The translations under genes and the position numbers were made by a program. From assembly GCA_018302165.1 (NCBI GenBank), contig JAGWAA010000010.1:1-16374 (forward strand): a stretch of DNA of 16,374 bases, in the 5' to 3' direction. Position 1 is the first letter of the stretch. Each line of letters starts with the position of its first letter. This DNA is from Candidatus Woesearchaeota archaeon (GTDB lineage: Archaea > Nanobdellota > Nanobdellia > SCGC-AAA011-G17 > GW2011-AR17). Below, in pieces: positions 1 through 5,460 of the stretch. Under the pieces are notes generated by a model. That model did not search any database, was not told the origin of the DNA, and saw nothing but the letters and a program-made list of their open reading frames with translations.

Positions 1-1
1 T

Positions 2-103
2 GAGAATGAAAATCTTACTAACTTATTTGAGCAAAAAATTGAGAAATTTTATTTGCATGGAATACTTGCTAGGGTTAAAGATTATTTGAGGGAATTAAAA
101 TAA
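2..103 (+). CDS. C-terminal end of an unidentified protein (cut by window edge)
   Basis: An open frame enters from the left edge and gives 33 residues ending in ARVKDYLRELK before a TAA at 101-103. The piece is charged and looks helical, with no recognisable domain. It converges on the minus-strand gene whose stop lies at 113-115, leaving 9 nt between them, which is the tight tail-to-tail packing seen elsewhere in this window. The start and function lie outside the window, so nothing more can be said about its role. Confidence 0.5.
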   Translation, partial: ENENLTNLFEQKIEKFYLHGILARVKDYLRELK

Positions 104-112
104 ATAAAAAAA

Positions 113-853
113 TTAATTACCTTTTAACATTAATGCCAGAGGAGAACCTTTTTTAGGTTCTAAGATTTTTTGTGTTGCGCTGGACGGCACCCCTACGACG
201 CAGCCAACATTGTAGATGATGAAGTCGTTGAAGCCATCAAGATTAATGCCGTAGTCGTCGCCAAAGACCAAAGGGCAAACTAATGGAACTTTTGAAGAAG
301 TTGCAGCATTATCAATACCAACACCAATTTGTGGACCAATATTTATTTTATGGCCTCTTGAATAATCATCAACTATTAACAAATCTCCCAAAATCGGAAC
401 CATAGCAGTTTGATGTGGAGCATCTTCTAGAGAAAAAATACCTGAAACCATACCATCCAAAGCTTTGCCTTGAATTACCCAAGTTTGTCTTTTTTCTTCT
501 CTTTCTTCTAAACCTTGTTCACAATATTGTTGCCATAGTTGTCTATCTTCTTCAGTTAGTAATTGAAATTTATTTCTTTGAGAACCTTGGGCTCTTAATC
601 TTGCAATACCTTCAGGAGTGCTAAGAATATTATCACCATGGCGAACCAACAAAGTTGGTTTCTCTGCAAATAAACCAACACCAACTAAAGTATCAGTATG
701 AGGATAAACTTTCCAAGCAAAGGAACCTTTTTTATTATTAACTGCTCTTTCTAAAGCGAATTCAGCACCGGATAAACATCTATTACCTGCTGAAAGACAT
801 TTTCTCAAAGCATCTTCAGGTAAACCATAACCTTTATTTGGAAACCTTTGCAT
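113..853 (-). CDS. Hypothetical protein, 246 aa, family not recognised
   Basis: I do not recognise this family. The protein has no signal peptide or membrane helix and looks like a soluble cytoplasmic protein. It has a polar, Glu/Gln/Arg-rich middle (about residues 95-130) and a hydrophobic, glycine-rich C-terminal half (about 135-235) with short beta-like stretches such as PILGDLLIVDDY and FIIYNVGCVVGV. The start is supported by AAAGGAG about 6 nt upstream of the ATG. The gene is divergent from mtq2 across 60 nt. Composition is odd: the last part of the gene (about 180-265) uses G/C-ending codons much more than the rest of the window, which could reflect recent transfer, a gene join or selection on structure. 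It is probably a real gene because of its length and ribosome site, but its function is unknown. Confidence 0.75.
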   Translation of the reverse strand: MQRFPNKGYGLPEDALRKCLSAGNRCLSGAEFALERAVNNKKGSFAWKVYPHTDTLVGVGLFAEKPTLLVRHGDNILSTPEGIARLRAQGSQRNKFQLLTEEDRQLWQQYCEQGLEEREEKRQTWVIQGKALDGMVSGIFSLEDAPHQTAMVPILGDLLIVDDYSRGHKINIGPQIGVGIDNAATSSKVPLVCPLVFGDDYGINLDGFNDFIIYNVGCVVGVPSSATQKILEPKKGSPLALMLKGN

Positions 854-913
854 TTTGTACTCCTTTAAATGAATTTTTATAATTTTGGATTAAATAAGAT
901 ATTTAAATAGTTA
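854..913. promoter_or_regulatory. Divergent promoter region for the 246-aa gene and mtq2
   Basis: Sixty AT-rich bases separate the two divergent start codons. TATA-like stretches lie at about 875-885 (TTTTTATAATTTT) and 888-905. On the minus strand a Shine-Dalgarno AAAGGAG sits just upstream of the 246-aa gene, so that mRNA has a short leader. No such site is visible before mtq2, whose mRNA may be leaderless. The base composition makes the exact TATA assignment uncertain. Confidence 0.4.
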
Positions 914-1444
914 ATGGATAGTAAAATTATGATTTACGAACCTGAAGAAGACTCTTTTTTATTAAGTAAGTATGTTAGAAAATATGCTCAAGGAAAAGTT
1001 TTAGATATGGGGACTGGTACAGGGATACAAGCAATCGCTGCCTTGGAGAATACCGAAGAAGTTCTTGCAGTAGATATTAATGAAGAAGCTGTAGAATATG
1101 CTAAGAAAAAAAATATTAATGCAATACAAAGTGATTTATTTGAAAATGTTGAAGGAAAATTTGATTGGATAATTTTTAATCCCCCTTATCTTCCAAAAGA
1201 TGAAGATGAACCAGAAGATTCAAGATTAGCTACAACAGGTGGAGAAAAAGGTAATGAAATTCTGTTAAGATTTTTGGAAGAAGTTAAAGGACATTTGAAT
1301 TTTGGGGGAAAAATATTAGTTTTGGTTAGTTCTTTAACTGGAGAACCAGAAAAATTGTTTAAAGGGTATGAATATAAATGTTTGGAGACTGAAAATTTAT
1401 TCATGGAAAAAATTTCTGTGTTCTTGTTATATGAAAAAGTTTAA
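914..1444 (+). CDS. mtq2: HemK2/Mtq2-type protein glutamine methyltransferase
   Basis: Predicted SAM-dependent N5-glutamine methyltransferase. Its archaeal and eukaryotic relatives modify the GGQ motif of class I release factor (aRF1), so the role is in translation termination. Seen in the 176-aa sequence: the family N-terminal signature YEPEEDSFLL at residues 8-17, the SAM-binding motif I LDMGTGTG at 30-37, an acidic residue closing the next strand (AVDIN, 52-56), and the catalytic NPPY at 89-92 that positions the glutamine amide. The protein is short, like other archaeal and eukaryotic HemK2 proteins, and lacks the N-terminal helical domain of bacterial PrmC. It is divergent from the 246-aa gene. 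The assignment rests on motifs; the aRF1 substrate is inferred from the family. Confidence 0.87.
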   Translation: MDSKIMIYEPEEDSFLLSKYVRKYAQGKVLDMGTGTGIQAIAALENTEEVLAVDINEEAVEYAKKKNINAIQSDLFENVEGKFDWIIFNPPYLPKDEDEPEDSRLATTGGEKGNEILLRFLEEVKGHLNFGGKILVLVSSLTGEPEKLFKGYEYKCLETENLFMEKISVFLLYEKV

Positions 1445-1460
1445 TAAGGATTCTGAAACA

Positions 1461-1530
1461 TTTCCGGAAAAAACACAGAAAGCTATATAAATCAAATCTA
1501 ATTAAATAATTATAACAATTCTTGAATTGT
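1461..1530 (+). promoter_or_regulatory. Promoter of the NYN gene with two palindromes
   Basis: A TATA box, TATATAAAT, lies at 1484-1492 and predicts a transcription start near 1515-1520. Upstream of it, 1461-1470 is a perfect 10-bp palindrome (TTTCCGGAAA). At the predicted start, 1515-1530 is ACAATTC-TT-GAATTGT, two perfect 7-bp half sites. A dyad placed on the initiation site of an archaeal promoter is a classical position for a repressor operator, but short AT-rich palindromes also arise by chance here. Confidence 0.45.
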
Positions 1531-1541
1531 GAGTATGAGCC

Positions 1542-1563
1542 CCGGTGATCAAAAGGTTGCCGG
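1542..1563 (+). promoter_or_regulatory. Leader hairpin upstream of the NYN gene
   Basis: The arms CCGGTGATC (1542-1550) and GGTTGCCGG (1555-1563) pair over all nine positions, counting three G-U wobbles, around an AAAA loop. The stem is GC-rich inside very AT-rich DNA and is followed by a T run (1571-1576) about 22 nt before the Shine-Dalgarno site. It lies in the inferred 5' leader of the NYN mRNA. It could be a translational or attenuation element, a binding site for the encoded putative RNase, or the end of a small RNA. Confidence 0.5.
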
Positions 1564-1597
1564 ATGTTATTTTTTTGAACTTTATGGAGGTGTTTTT

Positions 1598-2176
1598 ATG
1601 GAAGATACATTAATATTTGTAGATGATGGTTTCTTTGGATTAGTAAAAAAACATTTTTCAAATGAATGTAAAAAAACACAAAAGTATTTACAAACTTTTA
1701 GAAATATTTGCAAAAAAGAAAATTTAAATTTGAAACACCTTTATATTTATACAGCTCCTCCTTTTCAAAGTTCAAAACCTACAGAAAAAGAAAATTTCTT
1801 AATGGGGAAATATCAAAATATGACTCAAATGTTAAGAATGAAGAAATGGATTACGTTAAGAGAAGGAAGATGCCAAAAACATATTAATATTGAAGGTCGA
1901 GAAGAATTTTGCCAAAAAGGAGTTGATGCTTTAATAATAATGGATTTATATGATATTTCGGAAAACTATCCCCAGATAAAAAAAGTAATAATGATTGCGT
2001 CAGATTCTGATTTTGTTCCAATAATTGAAAGAATGAAAAATAAAGGTTTTGAAATTATTTTATATACTTATTTTGATAGAGAAAGAAAATCACGATTTTC
2101 AACTTCAAATCATTTATTGAAAGTTGTTTCAAAATGGATCAAATTAACAAAGGAAGATTTTTATGAAAAAGTTTAA
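1598..2176 (+). CDS. NYN-domain protein (PIN-like putative ribonuclease, LabA/DUF88 type)
   Basis: Predicted metal-dependent RNase of the NYN branch of the PIN-like fold. In the 192-aa product the three acidic clusters expected for the active site are visible: FVDDGFF near residues 7-13, KGVDALIIMDLYD at 107-119, and ASDSDFVPII at 134-143, the last being the hallmark of the family. The ATG at 1598 was chosen because GGAGGTG (1586-1592) ends 5 nt before it and the first strand of the domain (TLIFVDD) follows at once. A longer frame from a GTG at 1529 would translate the leader hairpin and has no ribosome site. A zinc-ribbon microprotein follows after 25 nt. Substrate unknown; roles for relatives include RNA turnover. 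Confidence 0.82.
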   Translation: MEDTLIFVDDGFFGLVKKHFSNECKKTQKYLQTFRNICKKENLNLKHLYIYTAPPFQSSKPTEKENFLMGKYQNMTQMLRMKKWITLREGRCQKHINIEGREEFCQKGVDALIIMDLYDISENYPQIKKVIMIASDSDFVPIIERMKNKGFEIILYTYFDRERKSRFSTSNHLLKVVSKWIKLTKEDFYEKV

Positions 2177-2201
2177 ATAGAAAAATCATTAATAGAGGAT
2201 T

Positions 2202-2315
2202 ATGACTTTGTGTGAAAGATGTGGAGAAGAATTTGAGAATTATTATTTGGGTTATAATTGGTGTCCAGGCTGTGGAAAAATAACTCATCCAGAGCTAAAG
2301 TACCCTGGCGAGTAA
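2202..2315 (+). CDS. Zinc-ribbon microprotein, 37 aa
   Basis: A short frame starting MTLCERCGEEF and ending in KYPGE. It contains two CxxC knuckles, C4-x2-C7 and C21-x2-C24 (CPGCGK), separated by 13 residues, which is a treble-clef or zinc-ribbon pattern and would bind one zinc ion. The start is 25 nt after the NYN stop on the same strand, with AGAGG at 2194-2198 close upstream, so the two genes are probably co-transcribed. Position and Cys pattern argue that it is real. A small nucleic-acid-binding or partner protein of the NYN enzyme is possible but is inference only. Confidence 0.62.
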   Translation: MTLCERCGEEFENYYLGYNWCPGCGKITHPELKYPGE

Positions 2316-2517
2316 GAGGAAATTAAGCTTTTAAATTTTTTAAAGTAGCAAAATTTAGTTTTTTAACTGAATAAATACAATCTAATTTTTGTATAAAAGT
2401 TCAAGTTGTTTTATTGATTAATTTTTCTAATTCCTCTGTTTTGTACAATATTATTATATTGTTCATAAAACCAATCAGGTTTTCGTTCACTTTCAGCAAT
2501 ATTTTTTATTATCCAAA
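2316..2517. other. Intergenic region; possible displaced 3' end of the 239-aa gene
   Basis: No independent gene with a normal start was found. On the minus strand a frame from about 2523 down to a stop at 2411-2413 encodes a protein-like tail (containing AESERKPDWFYEQYNNIV) that has no start codon. It lies in a different frame immediately after the minus-strand gene ending at 2518. A single extra base in the T6 run at 2524-2529 would fuse the two frames. The remainder (2316-2410) is AT-rich and nothing is recognised in it. Confidence 0.35.
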
Positions 2518-3237
2518 TTAAGATTTTTTCTTCAGAGCCAGAATAATCTGCCTACCAAATGGATCTTCAACGTGCAGGACAGTTTGATTATATAAGGATT
2601 CATTCTTTATAATTCCCCCAGGATAAGATAATGGTAAATGTGCTGTACTAGTCAAGACTTTTTCTCCACCCTTTTCTAAAGTAAACATTACAAAAGAAAG
2701 CCCATTCACGCCAGATTTATCAGAATAACATCCACTTCTTTCTGTATGCCATCGATAACCTTCCTCAGAAAGCGAAACAGAGGTTGAGTCCAAGATTCCA
2801 GTTAAATCTGGTTTAGGTTCACGGTCCTGAATAATATATGGTATTGATGATTTAACTTTTTCTAACTGTGGTATTGAATGATAATGTAAACAAAGCACCA
2901 CCTCTTTTTCAATCGAAAAAGTTCCCCGAGCTCCGCTTTGGAAAACAATTTCTGCAGATTTAGGAGCATAAGATTTATTTAATTGAAAAATAGTGTCCTG
3001 CACAGCCTTTTCTAAATCTACCACATCCCTAAAATCTCTAATTTGCGCATCATCTTTACCTATATACTGATCAATAAAAACATCGTCATGAGGATTCCAA
3101 GCTTCAAAATCACTTGGATAATAAGCCACTCGTAAAGTCAATATTCTTCCAGAGTCATCGACTTTTAAACTATTACCTGCTGCTTTAAGCCCTGCAGGAA
3201 CATTTAGACAACCAACTTTAATTTTTATTTGTTCCAT
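2518..3237 (-). CDS. Hypothetical protein, 239 aa, family not recognised
   Basis: I do not recognise this family. The protein is soluble, has no signal peptide or membrane segment, and has an alternating polar/hydrophobic pattern that suggests mostly beta structure (for example RILTLRVAYY near residue 31 and VVLCLHYHSI near 113). Histidines and cysteines are scattered, with no clear catalytic motif. GAGGAG lies only 2 nt before the ATG and a TATA-like TTTTAAATATA lies about 30 nt upstream, so the message may be leaderless. The 3' end is suspicious: the frame stops just after a run of six A (coding strand), and the next frame continues with about 38 codons of protein-like sequence. The intact protein may therefore be about 275 aa. 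Codon use is less Lys/AT-biased than in neighbouring genes. Confidence 0.72.
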   Translation of the reverse strand: MEQIKIKVGCLNVPAGLKAAGNSLKVDDSGRILTLRVAYYPSDFEAWNPHDDVFIDQYIGKDDAQIRDFRDVVDLEKAVQDTIFQLNKSYAPKSAEIVFQSGARGTFSIEKEVVLCLHYHSIPQLEKVKSSIPYIIQDREPKPDLTGILDSTSVSLSEEGYRWHTERSGCYSDKSGVNGLSFVMFTLEKGGEKVLTSTAHLPLSYPGGIIKNESLYNQTVLHVEDPFGRQIILALKKKS

Positions 3238-3307
3238 ATCTCCTCAATGAAAAAGTTAGCTAAGTATATTTAAAATTTATGAATTAAAAATAATCTTGTT
3301 AGTGAGG

Positions 3308-3316
3308 TTTATATAA
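3308..3316 (+). promoter_or_regulatory. TATA box in the 239-aa/rpl1 intergenic region
   Basis: TTTATATAA lies at 3308-3316, preceded by purine-rich GTGAGG. It predicts a start near 3338-3342. No standard gene follows before the T-run at 3436, so it would drive a short transcript, either a small RNA or the microprotein described below. Confidence 0.4.
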
Positions 3317-3352
3317 AAATTATGCATCTGAAAACATTTGTGGGGAGTAGCA

Positions 3353-3409
3353 GTGGTCGTTTTAATTTTTATAATTGTGATTGGCCTCAAAGCACTTACT
3401 AACCTTTAG
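3353..3409 (+). CDS. Possible 18-aa single-span membrane peptide
   Basis: A GTG at 3353 opens a frame of 18 codons, VVVLIFIIVIGLKALTNL, ending at TAG 3407-3409. It is almost entirely a membrane-spanning stretch followed by a short polar end. GGGGAG at 3342-3347 lies 5 nt before the GTG, a TATA box lies at 3308-3316, and a T-run terminator follows at 3436-3450. A TTG at 3338 would add five residues. The signal is weak because hydrophobic codons are T-rich and occur by chance in AT-rich DNA. An uncoded small RNA is an equal alternative. Confidence 0.25.
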   Translation: MVVLIFIIVIGLKALTNL

Positions 3410-3435
3410 TTAAATAAATTTTAGAGGAATAAAAG

Positions 3436-3450
3436 TTTTTTTTCTTTTTT
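3436..3450 (+). terminator. T-run terminator
   Basis: Fourteen T interrupted by a single C, with no strong hairpin. Archaeal RNA polymerase terminates at oligo-T tracts. This tract would end a transcript from the TATA box at 3308 and insulate the ribosomal operon promoter downstream. Confidence 0.5.
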
Positions 3451-3481
3451 ATTCTACTTAACACCCGCTAACGCACCAATG

Positions 3482-3506
3482 TAAACCTAAAGAAAGGTTT
3501 ATAAAT
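3482..3506 (+). promoter_or_regulatory. Ribosomal operon promoter with an inverted repeat over BRE/TATA
   Basis: The TATA box TTTATAAAT is at 3498-3506 and predicts a start near 3526-3532. A perfect 7-bp inverted repeat, TAAACCT (3482-3488) and AGGTTTA (3495-3501), spans the BRE position and the first half of the TATA box. It could be an operator that blocks TBP/TFB, or a small terminator-like stem. Confidence 0.5.
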
Positions 3507-3528
3507 CCCAGATAAATTCAATTAGTTA

Positions 3529-3556
3529 CCCGATAGCACTACGCTGAGTAGGAGGG
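3529..3556 (+). promoter_or_regulatory. Structured rpl1 leader, possible L1 autoregulatory site
   Basis: The predicted leader is short and GC-rich compared with its surroundings. CTAC (3539-3542) can pair with GTAG (3548-3551) over a GCTGA loop. CCC (3529-3531) can pair with GGG (3554-3556) across an asymmetric internal loop of 7 and 2 nt. Both lower strands overlap the Shine-Dalgarno GGAGGG (3551-3556), 7 nt before the ATG. L1 of Methanococcus represses its own operon by binding an mRNA copy of its rRNA site; a similar role here is inference, and I could not match the L1 consensus with certainty. Confidence 0.35.
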
Positions 3557-3563
3557 AGTATTT

Positions 3564-4229
3564 ATGGATAAGAAAGAAATCTTAGAAGCAATAAAAGAAC
3601 TGAAAAAAGAAGATCATAAAAAGAACTTTAGTCAGAGTTTTGATTTTCAAGTCAAACTGCAAAATATTGATGTTAAAAAACAAGAAAATAAAGTTGATGT
3701 TTTTGTAGATTTACCTCATGGAAGAGGAAGAAAAGTTTCTATCTGTGCTTTGGTTGGTGGTACTTTATACAATGATGCAAAAGCTAATTGTGATAGGACT
3801 ATTGTTCAAGATGAATTCAAAGCAATGGGTGGAAATGCTAAAGAATTGAAAAAATTAGCAAGAAGTTATGATTTCTTTATCGCACAAGCAGATATCATGG
3901 GATTAGTAGCAGGAACCTTTGGAAGATTTTTAGGACCAAAAGGAAGAATGCCAAACCCAAAAGCAGGATGTGTTGTTGCACCAAAAGGAAGTATCAAACC
4001 TGTTGTTGAAAAATTGCAAAATACTGTAAGATTAGTTGTTAAAAATAATGAATTGGGTGTTAAGTGTGCTGTTGGAACAGAAAAAATGGACGATGAAAAA
4101 GTTGCTGAAAATGTTTTAGTAGTGTATAATGCTTTGATGAATTCATTACCACAACACGAACAAAATATCAAAAATGTTTATTTGAAATTGACAATGAGTA
4201 AGCCATTGAGCATAGGAGGCAAAAAATGA
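3564..4229 (+). CDS. rpl1: Large ribosomal subunit protein L1 (uL1)
   Basis: Archaeal uL1, 221 aa, the usual length, forming the mobile L1 stalk that helps move deacylated tRNA out of the E site. The diagnostic block GTFGRFLGPKGRMPNPKAG lies at about residues 114-132, between the two halves of domain I, with the inserted domain II before it (KVSICALVGG onward). The ATG has a strong GGAGGG site 7 nt upstream and a TATA box at 3498. It is the first gene of the L1-L10-L12 operon. The L11 gene, which commonly precedes it in archaea, is not adjacent here. The stop overlaps the L10 start by ATGA, suggesting translational coupling. Confidence 0.96.
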   Translation: MDKKEILEAIKELKKEDHKKNFSQSFDFQVKLQNIDVKKQENKVDVFVDLPHGRGRKVSICALVGGTLYNDAKANCDRTIVQDEFKAMGGNAKELKKLARSYDFFIAQADIMGLVAGTFGRFLGPKGRMPNPKAGCVVAPKGSIKPVVEKLQNTVRLVVKNNELGVKCAVGTEKMDDEKVAENVLVVYNALMNSLPQHEQNIKNVYLKLTMSKPLSIGGKK

Positions 4230-5080
4230 GTAAGCCTAAAGCCTATGTAAATGAAAAGAAAAAAATTGCTGTCAAAAACTTATCAGCTGATATTGAAAAG
4301 TATAATATTATTGGATTAGTTGATATGGAAAATCTTCCTGCACCACAGTTGCAGAAAATGAAGCAAAACTTAAGAGGAAAAGTCGAAATTAGGATGACTA
4401 AAAAGAATTTGATTAAGTATGCTTTGATGAATTCAAAAAGAGATTTGAGTAAAATAATAGAACAAATTAGAGGAATGCCAGCTTTGTTGTTGACTAATGA
4501 AAATCCATTCAAGTTATACAAAACAGTTTCAGCTAACAAAAGTGCTGCACCTGCAAAAGCTGGGCAAAAAGCACCTAGAGATATTATTATTCCTGCAGGA
4601 AAAACACCTTTTGCACCAGGACCAGTAATTGGAGAACTTGGACAATTAGGAATCAAAACAGGAATTGAAGAAGGTAAAATTTTTATCAAAGAAGATAAGT
4701 TAGTTGCAAAGGAAGGAGATGTATTAAATTTAAAATTGTGTGGATTGTTAACAAGATTGAATATTCAACCAATGGAAATTGGATTAAATATTGTTGCAGT
4801 TTATGAGAATGGAATTGTATTTGATAGAAAAGTCCTAGAAATTGATGATAAAGTTGTAATGAGTAACTTAGTACAATTACATAATGAAGCTATGAACTTA
4901 GCTGTAAAAATAGGATATACTAGTAAAGATACAATCAAAGTATTCATACAAAAAGCGCATAGGGATGCAACTGCAATCGCAGATTCAAAAGACATTATGA
5001 CCAGTGGAAACATTGGTAAACAATTAGCAAAAGCTGAAGCAGAAGCCGAAGCTATTAAAGATGAAGCTCATATTGAGTAA
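4226..5080 (+). CDS. rpl10: Large ribosomal subunit protein L10 / acidic stalk protein P0 (uL10)
   Basis: Archaeal P0, base of the L12 stalk that recruits translation factors. The N-terminal rRNA-binding domain (about 1-110; LSADIEKYNIIGLVDMENLP, then KVEIRMTKKNLIKYAL) is followed by the archaeal/eukaryotic insertion domain (about 111-180, with IPAGKTPFAPGP) and a helical spine for L12 dimers (about 200-284). At 284 aa the protein is shorter than many archaeal P0 proteins and ends in an Ala/Glu-rich helix without the usual terminal GFGLF-like tail. The ATG is preceded by AGGAGG (4214-4219) and overlaps the L1 stop. The segment AATGAGTAAGCC occurs twice, around 4193 and around this start. Confidence 0.95.
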   Translation: MSKPKAYVNEKKKIAVKNLSADIEKYNIIGLVDMENLPAPQLQKMKQNLRGKVEIRMTKKNLIKYALMNSKRDLSKIIEQIRGMPALLLTNENPFKLYKTVSANKSAAPAKAGQKAPRDIIIPAGKTPFAPGPVIGELGQLGIKTGIEEGKIFIKEDKLVAKEGDVLNLKLCGLLTRLNIQPMEIGLNIVAVYENGIVFDRKVLEIDDKVVMSNLVQLHNEAMNLAVKIGYTSKDTIKVFIQKAHRDATAIADSKDIMTSGNIGKQLAKAEAEAEAIKDEAHIE

Positions 5081-5094
5081 GGAGGATATCAAAA

Positions 5095-5385
5095 ATGGAG
5101 TACATATACGCAGCATTGCTTTTATTCAAAGCTAAAAAAACTATTGATGAAAATAATGTAAAGAAAGTACTTGAAGCTGCAGGAGTTCATGCAGATGAAG
5201 GTAGAGTCAAAGCATTAGTAGCAGCATTAGATGGCGTTGATATTGAACAAGCAATTAAAGAAGCAGCAGTAGCTCCAGTTGCAGCAGCACCAAGTGCAGG
5301 ACATGCACATGAAGTTAAAAAAGAAGAGAAGAAAGAGGAGAAAAAAGAAGATGCTGCAGTTGGTTTAGGTGCACTGTTCGGATAA
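5095..5385 (+). CDS. rpl12: Large ribosomal subunit protein L12 / P1 (archaeal stalk protein)
   Basis: Archaeal P1-type L12, 96 aa, which forms dimers on the P0 spine and contacts elongation factors through its C-terminus. It starts MEYIYAALLLFKAKK, the dimerisation/P0-binding helix pair. It then has an Ala-rich hinge, an acidic-basic stretch of KKEEKKEEKK type, and the hydrophobic factor-binding end VGLGALFG. GGAGG (5081-5085) precedes the ATG by 9 nt, and the gene lies 14 nt after rpl10. It is the last gene of the operon and is followed by a hairpin terminator at 5387-5415. Confidence 0.96.
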   Translation: MEYIYAALLLFKAKKTIDENNVKKVLEAAGVHADEGRVKALVAALDGVDIEQAIKEAAVAPVAAAPSAGHAHEVKKEEKKEEKKEDAAVGLGALFG

Positions 5386-5386
5386 G

Positions 5387-5415
5387 ACGATAAATTTTTT
5401 TATTTTAATTATCGT
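5387..5415 (+). terminator. Terminator of the L1-L10-L12 operon
   Basis: ACGATAA (5387-5393) and TTATCGT (5409-5415) are a perfect 7-bp inverted repeat around a loop of 15 nt that is mostly T, starting 2 nt after the rpl12 stop. The T-rich loop itself should terminate archaeal transcription. Confidence 0.6.
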
Positions 5416-5426
5416 TATTAATATAA
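5416..5426 (+). promoter_or_regulatory. Likely TATA box of the coiled-coil gene
   Basis: TTAATATAAG at about 5416-5426, just after the operon terminator, would place a start near 5447 and give a leader of roughly 14 nt before the ATG at 5461. This suggests the coiled-coil gene is transcribed on its own. Confidence 0.4.
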
Positions 5427-5460
5427 GACAAAAATAAACAATAGGATGTGTTGATTTTCA

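Noticed and set aside
1535..1580. tRNA or box C/D RNA at the GC-rich leader element
   Set aside because: Only one short stem-loop is present. There is no T-arm consensus, no acceptor pairing, and no correctly placed C and D boxes.
1529..1597. GTG-started N-terminal extension of the NYN protein
   Set aside because: It would translate the GC-rich hairpin, has no ribosome site, and adds 23 residues before the first domain strand. The ATG at 1598 has GGAGGTG at proper spacing.
3338..3409. SecE or Sec61-beta homologue upstream of rpl1
   Set aside because: The hydrophobic peptide is only 18-23 residues and lacks the cytoplasmic helices of SecE or the N-terminal region of Sec61-beta.
3564..3640. 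L1 binding site inside the rpl1 coding start, as in Methanococcus
   Set aside because: The first codons here are very A-rich and form no stem resembling the L1 site.
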